The translations under genes were made by a program, and so were the position numbers. DNA of 27,170 nucleotides from CAVURW01 sp963743595. GTDB taxonomy: Bacteria; Verrucomicrobiota; Verrucomicrobiia; Methylacidiphilales; UBA1321. Positions 15,001 through 23,197 of this stretch are shown here, one piece after another. The first letter of the stretch is position 1, and every line of letters begins with the position of its first letter. Below the pieces are notes generated by a model, which saw only the letters and a program-made list of their open reading frames with translations, did no database searches and was not told the origin of the DNA. Location of the stretch: positions 1 through 27,170 of the forward strand of contig CAVURW010000156.1 in NCBI GenBank assembly GCA_963743595.1. The letters are read 5' to 3'.

Positions 15001-16783
15001 AATCCACCGATGCGGTTCGCGGCGTTGAAGCGGTTCGCTTTTCAAGTTCAACGAGCCGGGCGATCAGCCGTCCCTTATACAGTCGCCAGACATTGAAACG
15101 GATGAATTCCAAGCCCGAGACCAAGATCACGAAACCCAATCCGGCACTCATGCACCAAGCGATATCAACGACAGAAAAGACCAGCCAAGTTTCAAGGTGA
15201 TTCAGCATGATCATTTTCGGGCTTTGGAAATCGTGGCTGTGCTGAATGAATTTTCCATAAGCGATAGCCGTTGAAATAGCCGTCGTGCTGGAAAATGCGC
15301 AAGCCACCGCGGTCATCATCAGTGGAAGGCTAACGACGGTGACACACAGTCCCGATAACAGACCCTGCCGGGCTAGGTCCAGCCCTCCATATCGCCAAAT
15401 GCTAGTTTCCGTCGGTCCGGTCAGTTTTTGACGGATCAAGCGAACCTGCCAAAGCATGAGCGCAAAAATGCAGCCCAGCAGCACGAGCGAAAGCAAGAGT
15501 GGTTCCGGCGAAAACCGGGTCAAAGAGTTCGCAATCGCCTCACTGGAAAGCGCCCCGGCGATCCCGAATTCTATCCCCACAATCAACCATGAGTAGAACG
15601 GGCGAATGGCTTTAGACGCACTCAGCTTCTTAGCCAATTCGTACTGGCAGATCAGAAAGAGACCAGCGGACAAGAGGGTTGCGGGTTCCAGTGTTGCGAA
15701 GATTACGCCCACGTGCCCCCCGTTATTAATAAATACGAATACGCAGGCGTTCACATTTTTTGCCAGAGTGCCATCGATGAGCCAACCCCAACCCCAGACG
15801 AATCCGGACGTGATAAGAGTGAAAAACCATGGGGAACATTCGGGCGATGGAAAACAGGTAACTTCAGTGACCGTGTTTCGTGTGCTAACCTGGGTGCAAA
15901 TGACTCCAAGCGAGGCCGTCACGGCTATGGCAAGAGCGGTGACATTAACCACAAAAACGACGGCTGGCATGAGAATGTAGAGGAAGCTCCAAGTCGTGTA
16001 CTGCTTAAGAACGTCGCCGGTGAAGACGGTGCGATCCGGCAAGTCGAAGTAAGACCGAAGTGAGAGATTACAAAGACAATCGCCGAGAAACGGTGCCACG
16101 GCTAATAGCAAAACCAGACAAGCCATGAGCTCCATCGCTTGGCGGGTGATTGGTCTCCTCCGCCACCAGAGGTTGGTGACGACCAGGCCGACTATTCCGA
16201 GGGCGATCTGCCAAAGCACGAATGTAACGCCTTGACCAATCCATCCCGGACCGACAATCGACTCGGCTAAAGAATTGTACATCAACGAATAGAGGATGGG
16301 GATCAACGCTAATGCATTGCCCACTCCGGCGATCATCGCCCTGCGAAGTGACTCGCTCAGTTGCAATAGAATGATCGCGAAAGCGCCGAAAACGCAGGCC
16401 CAGAAACCGACCCATTGCCAGTACGCCGATATCCACCGCAGCGGTTGGAATTCCGCCGCCCCCGAAAGGGTAGCGTAAAACGAAAAGATATTGATGCCAA
16501 TACAGAGGCCTAACAAGAGAAGAGGACCACTCCATGCGATAAACAGTCGGCCCAGTGCCGGGAGGAGCTTATTCTTTGTGAATTCCAAGGCCAGGGCGTT
16601 GGGTGAACCCAGCGAGGCGAGTGCGTAGTTCCAGGCCGATTCCGGCGCTTGGCCTGCGCTCCGTTGTTTCTCGAACGCCAGTTGCAAGTGATCGTCCAAT
16701 TCAGCAATCTCTTCAGGCATGAAGGCCAAGGTCGCCTCCAATTCGTTGCGCCACTGCACTCGTTTTAAATCGAAATTAAACAT
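14999..16783 (-). CDS. PadR-associated polytopic membrane protein with permease-prefix domain
   Basis: A 594-residue integral membrane protein. The first 75 residues are cytoplasmic and match the 'permease prefix' type domain that usually precedes MacB/FtsX permeases next to PadR genes (RNELEATLAFMPEEIAELDD, ESAWNYALASLGSPNALALE). After this come roughly ten to twelve hydrophobic helices, for example LLLLGLCIGINIFSFYATLS, FVLWQIALGIVGLVVTNLW and LLLSLVLLGCIFALMLW. I see neither a MacB periplasmic core nor an ATPase, so it is not a standard ABC permease. Its ATG lies inside the end of the PadR gene (8-base overlap), so it is translated from the same mRNA and is the likely target of that regulator. 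The transported substrate or role is unknown. Confidence 0.82.
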   Translation of the reverse strand: MFNFDLKRVQWRNELEATLAFMPEEIAELDDHLQLAFEKQRSAGQAPESAWNYALASLGSPNALALEFTKNKLLPALGRLFIAWSGPLLLLGLCIGINIFSFYATLSGAAEFQPLRWISAYWQWVGFWACVFGAFAIILLQLSESLRRAMIAGVGNALALIPILYSLMYNSLAESIVGPGWIGQGVTFVLWQIALGIVGLVVTNLWWRRRPITRQAMELMACLVLLLAVAPFLGDCLCNLSLRSYFDLPDRTVFTGDVLKQYTTWSFLYILMPAVVFVVNVTALAIAVTASLGVICTQVSTRNTVTEVTCFPSPECSPWFFTLITSGFVWGWGWLIDGTLAKNVNACVFVFINNGGHVGVIFATLEPATLLSAGLFLICQYELAKKLSASKAIRPFYSWLIVGIEFGIAGALSSEAIANSLTRFSPEPLLLSLVLLGCIFALMLWQVRLIRQKLTGPTETSIWRYGGLDLARQGLLSGLCVTVVSLPLMMTAVACAFSSTTAISTAIAYGKFIQHSHDFQSPKMIMLNHLETWLVFSVVDIAWCMSAGLGFVILVSGLEFIRFNVWRLYKGRLIARLVELEKRTASTPRTASVD

Positions 16784-17111
16784 GTTCGGCCTTTCCCCAA
16801 GCGAGGTTCAAAAGATTGTTCACCATGTGCCATTCTTCCCTGCGCGAGTGGAGCGCTTCGCGACCCTTTGCAGTGATCGAGTAGTATCGCCGCTTGCGCA
16901 ATGTACTGACAGTTTCCCAACGTGAGGCGATCAGGCCGCGGTTTTCCAGGCGATGCAGAACCGGGTAGAGCATTCCCTCGGTCCACTCGACTTTTCCATC
17001 GGAGAGGCGCAGAACTTCTTCCGCAATAGCATAGCCGTAGTTTTCGCCGCGCTTGAGAATCAAAAGGACGAGCGGTTCAGCGGAGGCGGCAACCAATTCG
17101 CGTGAGATCAT
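16776..17111 (-). CDS. PadR family transcriptional regulator
   Basis: A 111-residue single-domain PadR winged-helix repressor. Typical text is PLVLLILKRGENYGYAIAEE (13-32), then the recognition part EGMLYPVLHRLENRGLI (45-61), the wing (RKRRYYSITAKGREAL, 72-87), and a C-terminal dimerisation helix. I chose the ATG at 17109-17111 because MISRELVAAS is the family's usual start; the frame extends to 17156. The stop lies inside the start of the membrane-protein gene (overlap 16776-16783), a classic PadR-target coupling. A perfect palindrome at 17129-17138 lies within the promoter just upstream, pointing to autorepression. The inducer is unknown. Confidence 0.93.
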   Translation of the reverse strand: MISRELVAASAEPLVLLILKRGENYGYAIAEEVLRLSDGKVEWTEGMLYPVLHRLENRGLIASRWETVSTLRKRRYYSITAKGREALHSRREEWHMVNNLLNLAWGKAEHV

Positions 17112-17118
17112 GATCCGC

Positions 17119-17147
17119 ACGTTACCTAATAGATCTATGTATGTCAA
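17119..17147 (-). promoter_or_regulatory. Candidate padR promoter with overlapping operator
   Basis: On the minus strand TTGACA (17142-17147) is a perfect -35 box, with a weaker TAACGT (17119-17124) 17 bases downstream as a possible -10. The perfect 10-bp palindrome ATAGATCTAT (17129-17138) lies in the spacer, where a bound PadR dimer would block polymerase. Confidence 0.5.
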
Positions 17148-17207
17148 GAGGCCCAAGCCTCAAATTAATTTCCATGAAGACTCAACAGACCTCAACCGAG
17201 GTGCGTG

Positions 17208-17306
17208 GAGGCCGGGATTGCATTCAGCCGCGATATGAACGGTACGGTGACCGAGTTGACCCTGTCGCTGAACTGCGCGTTGACTTCGGCGGCAATGCTG
17301 AAATAG
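17208..17306 (+). pseudogene. Remnant of a second beta-lactamase-family gene (3' end)
   Basis: These 99 bases match the last 99 bases of the beta-lactamase-family gene (14847-14945) with 12 mismatches, about 88% identity. The match keeps the same frame and the same TAG stop. The translation EAGIAFSRDMNGTVTELTLS continues to SAAMLK-stop; the intact gene has SAAKLK-stop. About 25 of 32 residues agree. Upstream, homology fades within about ten bases and the frame meets a TGA at 17175, so no start and no catalytic part remain. It lies just upstream of the padR promoter. The simplest reading is a duplicate gene that lost its 5' part. Confidence 0.85.
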
Positions 17307-17320
17307 AGCCTCGCGCCCTA

Positions 17321-19609
17321 TCAGCCAGCCTTCGGACTGCTCAGCGATTCACCAGCAGCCGTTTCACCCGTCGGTGCGGCTGTTTTTGTACCGTGGAATT
17401 GATCCAAGAGATTGCTCCAGTACTCTTTATTGAAGGGTGTTTCGGGATTTCGCGCTTTGCCCTTCTCGATCAATTCGGAGAGCTCTTTGTTTTCTTTCTC
17501 GCCCTTCACTTTTATTTCCACCTCAGGCAGGCGGTCAGAAGGTTTGCGCCAGACGGGACGTTCCAGGGTCTCCATCAAAGTTTGCTTGGCCTTTTCCAAT
17601 TTGGCACCCTCGCGAACGTCGTAAACCATGTTGGCCAATCCCATCGCCATCGTGGCGGGAATGCCGACTACAGGGATGAGCGCGGCCCCGGCACTCGAAA
17701 CCTCTTGGATCACGTGCCACTTGGCCATTTTGGCCTCCCACTTGGCCTCGAGCTTTTCGACAGGACCTAGTTCGTCGTTGTCGTGTGCCTTGGCCTTTAC
17801 GCGCCATGTGTTGGCATCGCGCATGGCCAATCCCGTGTCGACCGCAGCACTTGCGGCAGGAAGAATGTTCAAAACCACCGTACCAATGATTTCGTACGTC
17901 AGAACGTGCATGCTCTGCGCAAACTGCTTTCGCTGGCTAGGATTTAGGATAGGCAGCTTGCCTTTGGGCAAATCCTCTTCCAGCTCGGGAGTAAACCGCT
18001 CCTTGTGCTCGCTCTCCATGGTCTGGAATTTCTCCTTAAAGGGAGCGGTATCGAGTTCCACGGAGTGGCCTTGATCGAGGCCTAAAACTCCGCGATCAAC
18101 CCGCCATTTTCTGAAGTAATCCGTCATGGCACTGTGCACTTCCGAAGAGTGCTCCCGAGCCTTTTCCGTCGCCTCAAAGCGCTCTCTTAAGAGGGGATCG
18201 AGATCGCCCAGGTCCACCTTCTTCTGGCTCAACTCCACCTGCTCCTTGCGGAGCTCCTTAATCTGTTTCTCTAGAAATTCCGCTTCGCCCGGCTTGGCCT
18301 GCCCTTCGGTATGCAATTGCTCGGCCCGCTTAAACACCAGCAAATCATCCGTCGCCGTCTGAATTTGCGAAGCTAAATAGGCATCTTTCTGAAGTTTACG
18401 ACCGAGCTCGGTATCCGTATTAATCGCATCGCCGAGGACAGAACGTCGCTCCAGATCGAGCTCCATTTGAGTCTTTGCGGAAAGTGAAACCAAATCGATA
18501 AATCCGTCTGCCTCACGATGGATAGAGATCAAAGCAGCGGCGAGTCTCTTCCGCTCCTCACGCACGTTCGGATCTGTTTTATCCGTCAAATCATCCTTGC
18601 GATGAAAAATCTGTTCCAGATCACGATTGATCGAACGGCGCAAGCCATCCAATTCCCGTTGAAGAGTCGCGCGCTCGTGCAGTTCTTCAAAGGTCAACCC
18701 GTGTCGCGGCGCTTCCAGCGTCGTGAGTACCGCGCCTTGCTCTTGCAATTCCGCGCACATGGACCATTTGCGAAGTTCATCCGGCTGCTCGGGTTTTGTG
18801 AATTTTCCCTCTAGATCCTGGCGCGCAATGTAAACGCGGGAACCGTCCAAATCGGCGGCAAACTGCCGGAGCGCGTAGTCTTTTAAGCCGTACTCGAGCT
18901 CGCGACTGCACATCCACATCCGACCCTCAATCCACGGTTGATCGTCCGATGCAGCACTCGCCTTGGAAGCTTCCAGCTCCGCCATCTCAGTCAGCGCCTC
19001 CGTATGACACTTATCCATCAGCTTTTGCCCCAATTCCTGGTAATCTTCTTGCTTGAACTGGCGCTCAAAAATGGCTATTGCGTCCCGGCGATCGATGGTC
19101 GTTGTATGCCCGGTAACGTCGTCGATAAAGTGAATCCGCTTCACTCGACTGTTCTTGAGCAGCTCTGGCAGCTCTTCGTTCACCCAGTCCGATTTCAACC
19201 GGGTCTCCTCATCCATCACACCACCCACATGCGCCGAAACATTTTCGCCTTCGTGATGAAAAATCTTCTTGGAAACCATGTCCCACATGCTCGTGGGAGG
19301 TCCCGGTTCGATACGGGGATGATGCAAAAATTTCTCGAGCTGGAGCTGCTTCTCTTGCGTGGCGGAATGGCCAGCCCAGAACTCGTTTGAGGAATGGCGA
19401 TATTGACCGGAGAGCTCGCCATTCGGCCCAATGCCCATTTGACCGAGCCCCGGCACCTCCAGGGAAAACGACTCGTCCCAGCCCGAGGCAAACTTCGTAC
19501 CCGCCAGCTCCCGCTCCAGGCGTTCTTCATCCATGTTCACGCCCACCGCTCGTAAGCGACGGGAGAGAGCGGATTCTAAATAATTGACCCTTTCGAAGTC
19601 GTCACTCAT
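17321..19609 (-). CDS. Large hypothetical protein, coupled to the 122-residue gene
   Basis: A 762-residue protein whose family I do not recognise. It has no signal peptide. Residues 1-130 are mixed, with a glycine-rich patch (EVPGLGQMGIGPNGELSG). Residues about 140-550 are highly charged and helical, with coiled-coil-like stretches at 310-345 and 440-480 (EFLEKQIKELRKEQVELSQK). Two hydrophobic segments follow: 569-590 (VLTYEIIGTVVLNILPAASA) and 637-662 (SSAGAALIPVVGIPATMAMG). They are separated by a charged 45-residue part, like a helical hairpin of a pore-former or translocated effector. The tail is rich in Lys/Glu and ends in a Thr/Ala/Gly-rich stretch. The start codon overlaps the stop of the 122-residue gene as ATGA, so the two are made together. 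An effector/toxin with a chaperone or cognate partner is one guess; a membrane-remodelling or structural protein is another. Confidence 0.7.
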   Translation of the reverse strand: MSDDFERVNYLESALSRRLRAVGVNMDEERLERELAGTKFASGWDESFSLEVPGLGQMGIGPNGELSGQYRHSSNEFWAGHSATQEKQLQLEKFLHHPRIEPGPPTSMWDMVSKKIFHHEGENVSAHVGGVMDEETRLKSDWVNEELPELLKNSRVKRIHFIDDVTGHTTTIDRRDAIAIFERQFKQEDYQELGQKLMDKCHTEALTEMAELEASKASAASDDQPWIEGRMWMCSRELEYGLKDYALRQFAADLDGSRVYIARQDLEGKFTKPEQPDELRKWSMCAELQEQGAVLTTLEAPRHGLTFEELHERATLQRELDGLRRSINRDLEQIFHRKDDLTDKTDPNVREERKRLAAALISIHREADGFIDLVSLSAKTQMELDLERRSVLGDAINTDTELGRKLQKDAYLASQIQTATDDLLVFKRAEQLHTEGQAKPGEAEFLEKQIKELRKEQVELSQKKVDLGDLDPLLRERFEATEKAREHSSEVHSAMTDYFRKWRVDRGVLGLDQGHSVELDTAPFKEKFQTMESEHKERFTPELEEDLPKGKLPILNPSQRKQFAQSMHVLTYEIIGTVVLNILPAASAAVDTGLAMRDANTWRVKAKAHDNDELGPVEKLEAKWEAKMAKWHVIQEVSSAGAALIPVVGIPATMAMGLANMVYDVREGAKLEKAKQTLMETLERPVWRKPSDRLPEVEIKVKGEKENKELSELIEKGKARNPETPFNKEYWSNLLDQFHGTKTAAPTGETAAGESLSSPKAG

Positions 19610-19974
19610 CCCAAGCTCCCGGCGTAATCAGCCTCGCAGTAGGTTCGCAGCTCCTTGAGAAGGGCTGCGTCCAGCTCTGGAAACCACGACGCCAGTTCAC
19701 GGTCCGATTCTTCTTCGGTTTTCTTGCCATTTAAGACGTCCAGGGCTTCGCGCTTGACGAGCCGCTCGAGAGTATCGCACGCCATATCAAAAATGACCTG
19801 GGGATTTCCAATGAGCTCACGCTCCGCCGGACCGGAATACCACGGCGAAAACTTCGGCCAATCATCCAAATTACGAAAGTTTAAAAAATGCCCTACCAAA
19901 GCAGCCTGGCACTGTTCCTGAGTCCCGCCCGCCTCTAGCGCCATCCGCCAGCCTTGGTTGACGGAGACAATCAT
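19606..19974 (-). CDS. Small acidic hypothetical protein, partner of the 762-residue protein
   Basis: A 122-residue protein with no recognised domain. I chose the ATG at 19972-19974 because AAGGA lies five bases before it. An upstream ATG (19989) and a GTG (20022) are in frame but lack a site. By my count it has about 21 Asp/Glu against 12 Lys/Arg, is predicted helical, and contains NLDDWPKFSPWYSG, FDMACDTLERLVKRE and SWFPELDAALLKELRTYCEA. Small size, acidity and tight coupling (ATGA) to a large following gene fit a dedicated chaperone, adaptor or immunity-type partner, but none of these is shown. It follows plsC on the same strand, with the plsC stop about 63 bases upstream of the chosen start. 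Confidence 0.62.
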   Translation of the reverse strand: MIVSVNQGWRMALEAGGTQEQCQAALVGHFLNFRNLDDWPKFSPWYSGPAERELIGNPQVIFDMACDTLERLVKREALDVLNGKKTEEESDRELASWFPELDAALLKELRTYCEADYAGSLG

Positions 19975-20037
19975 CTTGTTCCTTAACATTGCACAACCGT
20001 ACGACAAAGCGCATTCGAACACAAGAGTTTCCGCTTG

Positions 20038-20661
20038 TTAATGTAGCTGCCGTATCTTTTCCATCATCTCATCCGCTACAGTACCGTAAATGTGTTTGTC
20101 CCGCTTGCCCTCTGGCAATCTCGGCTGATACGGCTCGCCGATGACCACGCGAATCGGTTTAAAGCTTGGCAGTTTTTTGTGTCGGGGGAAACTTTCGTAC
20201 GTGCCAAATAAGCGCACCGGCACAATCGGAACACCCGCTTTTACCGCGATAAATCCAGCACCTGGATACGCCTTCTGCAAATTGCCGTCGGGCGAGCGCG
20301 TCCCCTCAGGAAAGAGCAGCAGCGGTCCTCCATTTTTTAGAAGGTGGATGATTTGGCGCAGCGAACTGCTTTCGCCGCCGTCCCGATCTATCGGTAACAC
20401 ATTGCACCACGGCAGCAGCCAGTCCATGATCGGTGGTTTAAACAGCGTCTTGCGCGCCAGGTAAAAGAGCTCGCGGCGCACCGCCCAACCGACCGTTGTC
20501 GGGTCCATGAAACTTACGTGATTGGCGACGATCAGCACCCCGCCTTTCATGATCATTCGCTCTTGCCCCTCCACTTTAATGCCGTGCAGGGCGAGTTGAA
20601 TGCCCACCAAATTGTAAGCCGTGCGGTAAAACAACCGCATATTTGGAATCCAGTATCTCAT
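20038..20661 (-). CDS. plsC: 1-acyl-sn-glycerol-3-phosphate acyltransferase (PlsC family)
   Basis: A 207-residue membrane-associated acyltransferase that converts lysophosphatidic acid to phosphatidic acid in phospholipid synthesis. Motif I is NHVSFMD at 47-53 (catalytic His and Asp), motif III is FPEGTRS at 117-123, and VPIVPVRLFGTYESFP is motif IV. The N-terminal RLFYRTAYNLVGIQLALHG is a short hydrophobic anchor. I chose the ATG at 20659-20661 because it overlaps the stop of trpD as ATGA; a start at 20682 is also open and would add seven residues. It lies between the trpD-like gene and the unknown 122/762 pair, all on one strand. Family members also act on other acyl acceptors, such as ornithine lipids. 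Confidence 0.92.
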   Translation of the reverse strand: MRYWIPNMRLFYRTAYNLVGIQLALHGIKVEGQERMIMKGGVLIVANHVSFMDPTTVGWAVRRELFYLARKTLFKPPIMDWLLPWCNVLPIDRDGGESSSLRQIIHLLKNGGPLLLFPEGTRSPDGNLQKAYPGAGFIAVKAGVPIVPVRLFGTYESFPRHKKLPSFKPIRVVIGEPYQPRLPEGKRDKHIYGTVADEMMEKIRQLH

Positions 20662-21704
20662 TTCTTCGAAAACGCCCTCCACCGTTCCAAGACCGCATGC
20701 GCCGAACCATCCGCAATCGCGCGAATCGCCAAATCCCGGCCCTGCTCAATCGTTTCCGCTCGTCCTTGAATGAACGCACCCGCAGCGGCATTGATCGCCA
20801 CCAGTTCTGTCATCATTTCAGTCCCCTGCCCTCTCAAAATGTTTTCAATCATCTCGGCGCTTTGATTGGCGTTAGCAACAAGACATGGCCCGAGATCGGC
20901 ATCGGAAACACGCTTTTGCAATTCTCCTCTAACGATACGCCCCGCAGCGAGGCTCGATCCACCTGCCCGATAGAGGGTCGCCCCGGTCACGCTGACCTCA
21001 CCGATAGCCAGCGGTTCGGCAAGTGGCAAGTCATGGAAACCACACGCCACCAAGTACATCCCCACGCCTAGGATCTCCAGCGCCTCAGCGTACAATTCCA
21101 AGGTTTGCGGCGAAAAAACCCCCACGAGCCGCGCCTGTGGCTCCGCCGGATTTAAGAGCGGGCCCAGCAAATTAAAAATCGTCCGCACCCCGCGATTTCC
21201 GAGATTTCGCCTGCCGCTGGCGACCGTCGCAAAGGCGGGATGAAACTTAGGCGCGTAGAGAAACGCCACGCCCACTTCGCGCAATTGCTTCTCGATTCCC
21301 TGCTCAGGCACGTCCAACCGAATGCCCAGCGCCTCCAGAACATCCGCGCTTCCCGATTTCTTAGTAACGCCGCGATTTCCATGTTTCACCACCGGCACCT
21401 CCATGGCACCCAGGACGAACATCATGGCCGTGGAGACATTAAACAAATTCACGCCACCGCCACCGGTGCCGCATACATCGAGTAGCGGTTTGCCATTCCA
21501 AAGCCTCGTCAAACCGGGATTTCGAGCCAGCGGCAAAAACACCTTCGCGAAACCAGCCAGTTCACCCGCCGTCTCACCACGCTTCGATAGAGCCTCCAGG
21601 GTCGATTCTTTGTGCGAATCGGGCGCGTCTGGATCGAGCCACACTTGAGCTAGTTTCGCGATCTCCTCTCCGGTCAACTCACGCTGCGCAATAATCGATT
21701 CCAT
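20658..21704 (-). CDS. trpD: Anthranilate phosphoribosyltransferase (TrpD-like)
   Basis: A 348-residue protein of the TrpD family (glycosyltransferase family 3), which transfers phosphoribose from PRPP to anthranilate in tryptophan synthesis. An N-terminal helical domain leads into the PRPP loop CGTGGGGVNLFNVST (about 78-92), KHGNRGVTKKSGSADVLEAL, FLYAPKFHP and VRTIFNLLGPLLNP. Two deviations stand out. The usual GTGGDG loop reads GTGGGG, and the usual Asp-Glu magnesium pair (LDEVS or MDEVS) reads IGEVS. Both lost aspartates are metal/PRPP-linked in studied enzymes. No other trp gene lies nearby, so this could be a divergent TrpD or a TrpD-like paralogue with another substrate. The stop overlaps the plsC start. 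Confidence 0.82.
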   Translation of the reverse strand: MESIIAQRELTGEEIAKLAQVWLDPDAPDSHKESTLEALSKRGETAGELAGFAKVFLPLARNPGLTRLWNGKPLLDVCGTGGGGVNLFNVSTAMMFVLGAMEVPVVKHGNRGVTKKSGSADVLEALGIRLDVPEQGIEKQLREVGVAFLYAPKFHPAFATVASGRRNLGNRGVRTIFNLLGPLLNPAEPQARLVGVFSPQTLELYAEALEILGVGMYLVACGFHDLPLAEPLAIGEVSVTGATLYRAGGSSLAAGRIVRGELQKRVSDADLGPCLVANANQSAEMIENILRGQGTEMMTELVAINAAAGAFIQGRAETIEQGRDLAIRAIADGSAHAVLERWRAFSKK

Positions 21705-21785
21705 AACGACAACACGTCAGGCTACAGAGTCAGGCAAGTTGCCGCGTGATTCGAGAACATTTATTTCAGGGAGTCCAACCTGGCA

Positions 21786-23024
21786 TCACGCCTTTACCGC
21801 GAGCGACTCCAGAGACACCTCTTCGCCTTGCACCACCACGCGCGTCGGGTTGGAACGGCTCTTCACCACGGCGCAGTAGGGATCGGCAGCGCCCTCCCCG
21901 TCTGGGAACGGGAACGCCACCAGATCGGCAAACGCGCCATGACTCAGTTCGCCGAGCTTCCCTTTTTGGCCGAGCGCCCTCGCCCCGTTGAGCGTCGACA
22001 TTTCTAACACGTCTCGGTCGGAGAGCCCGTGCGTTTGTTGAGCTTGGCGCATCTCCGACCGCATATCCAAGGCATTGTTGCTAGCCAAACTATCCGTGCC
22101 CAAACAAATATTCACGCCATGCTCCCGCAATTGTTTCAGCGGAAATGGCGAGTGACCAAAATAGGCGTGGCACTTAGGACAATGCGCCACGGACGCCCCT
22201 GTGCTGGCGATCAATTCAAAGTCGTAATCGTGCAGGTAATTCAGGTGCGCCACGATGCAATTGTCCCCCAGCACCCCGTGCTCCACCAAGTGCGAGAGCG
22301 CGGAACCGTGGCCGCAATCCGAGTTATCCCGACCGAGCTCTGCCAGAAAATCGTAGAGCGGCCCAGAGGCGTGGGAGAACATCTCGTGCTCTTCGATCGA
22401 CTCCGCGATATGAGTGGTGCACACCATCCCGTACTTCTCCCCACACATCCGCGCTAGGCGGTAGAGATCCACGCTGGCGGTGTAGGGCGCGTGCGGCGAG
22501 AGACCGAATCCACCCAGCCAATCGGTCCGCTGCTCAAAGAAGCTGAGAGCCCCCATCAACGTGGCGTCCTCATTCAGCCGGGTCCGAACATCGATCAGTT
22601 CTAAGAACCACCACGTGCGCAGCAGAGGTCGACTCAGCCGAGGTAGCAGCTCCGAGAACGCCTCCACATTTGCCACGGTGGTTACCCCGCCCTCGGCACA
22701 CATTTGAAAACCGTCGGCGATCGCAGCGAGGTAATCGTCCGGGCCGAAATTCCGTTTGATGGCGTTAATACGTTTAATCCATTCCGTAAAACTATCGTGA
22801 TGGACAATTGCACCGCGAAATCCGGTGTAATCCAGGTGACAATGACCATTGATCAGCCCGGGCATGAGCACGCACGCACCGAGGTCGCTTTCTGGTTCTC
22901 CAGGCTGCGGCTTAAGATCACGCGCCGGGCCTACCGCTGCAATTTTCCCGTCCTCAACGCGAACTGCGCCGTTGGGAATCGGCTCAGCACTCATTGGCAA
23001 GACAACATCAGCTCGGTAATACAT
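21786..23024 (-). CDS. Amidohydrolase-family deaminase (SAH/MTA deaminase or MqnX-like)
   Basis: A 412-residue metal-dependent hydrolase of the amidohydrolase superfamily, cytoplasmic, with the composite beta-sandwich plus TIM-barrel layout. Metal-binding and catalytic motifs are PGLINGHCHLD (HxH at 61/63), CTTHIAES, IVAHLNY and LGTDSLASNN (the final metal Asp). This set belongs to the subgroup containing S-adenosylhomocysteine/5'-methylthioadenosine deaminase, aminodeoxyfutalosine deaminase (MqnX, in menaquinone synthesis), guanine deaminase and chlorohydrolases. Deamination of an adenosine-type nucleoside is likely, but the substrate cannot be fixed from motifs alone. It lies 81 bases upstream of trpD on the same strand, possibly in one transcript. 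Confidence 0.88.
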   Translation of the reverse strand: MYYRADVVLPMSAEPIPNGAVRVEDGKIAAVGPARDLKPQPGEPESDLGACVLMPGLINGHCHLDYTGFRGAIVHHDSFTEWIKRINAIKRNFGPDDYLAAIADGFQMCAEGGVTTVANVEAFSELLPRLSRPLLRTWWFLELIDVRTRLNEDATLMGALSFFEQRTDWLGGFGLSPHAPYTASVDLYRLARMCGEKYGMVCTTHIAESIEEHEMFSHASGPLYDFLAELGRDNSDCGHGSALSHLVEHGVLGDNCIVAHLNYLHDYDFELIASTGASVAHCPKCHAYFGHSPFPLKQLREHGVNICLGTDSLASNNALDMRSEMRQAQQTHGLSDRDVLEMSTLNGARALGQKGKLGELSHGAFADLVAFPFPDGEGAADPYCAVVKSRSNPTRVVVQGEEVSLESLAVKA

Positions 23025-23197
23025 GCGGCGGTTAACTTAGAATAGGACCGTAAGCATACACGCCACGGCCCAAGTGTCTATCGCAAGAGAGGGTGCACTA
23101 GCTTACAACTTGCCCACGCGGAATTCAGAACTCCTTTTTCGATACGACCCTGTGAATCCCGTTGCTTGTTGCGTACCAGTCCTCGTAGGGTTTTCGG

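Noticed and set aside
14847..17306. A composite transposon bounded by the two 99-base direct repeats.
   Set aside because: No transposase, no terminal inverted repeats and no target-site duplication are visible; the repeats are coding 3' ends of the same gene family.
17141..17770. A 209-codon plus-strand frame crossing the beta-lactamase remnant.
   Set aside because: It reads the remnant out of its ancestral frame and then runs antisense to the 762-residue gene.
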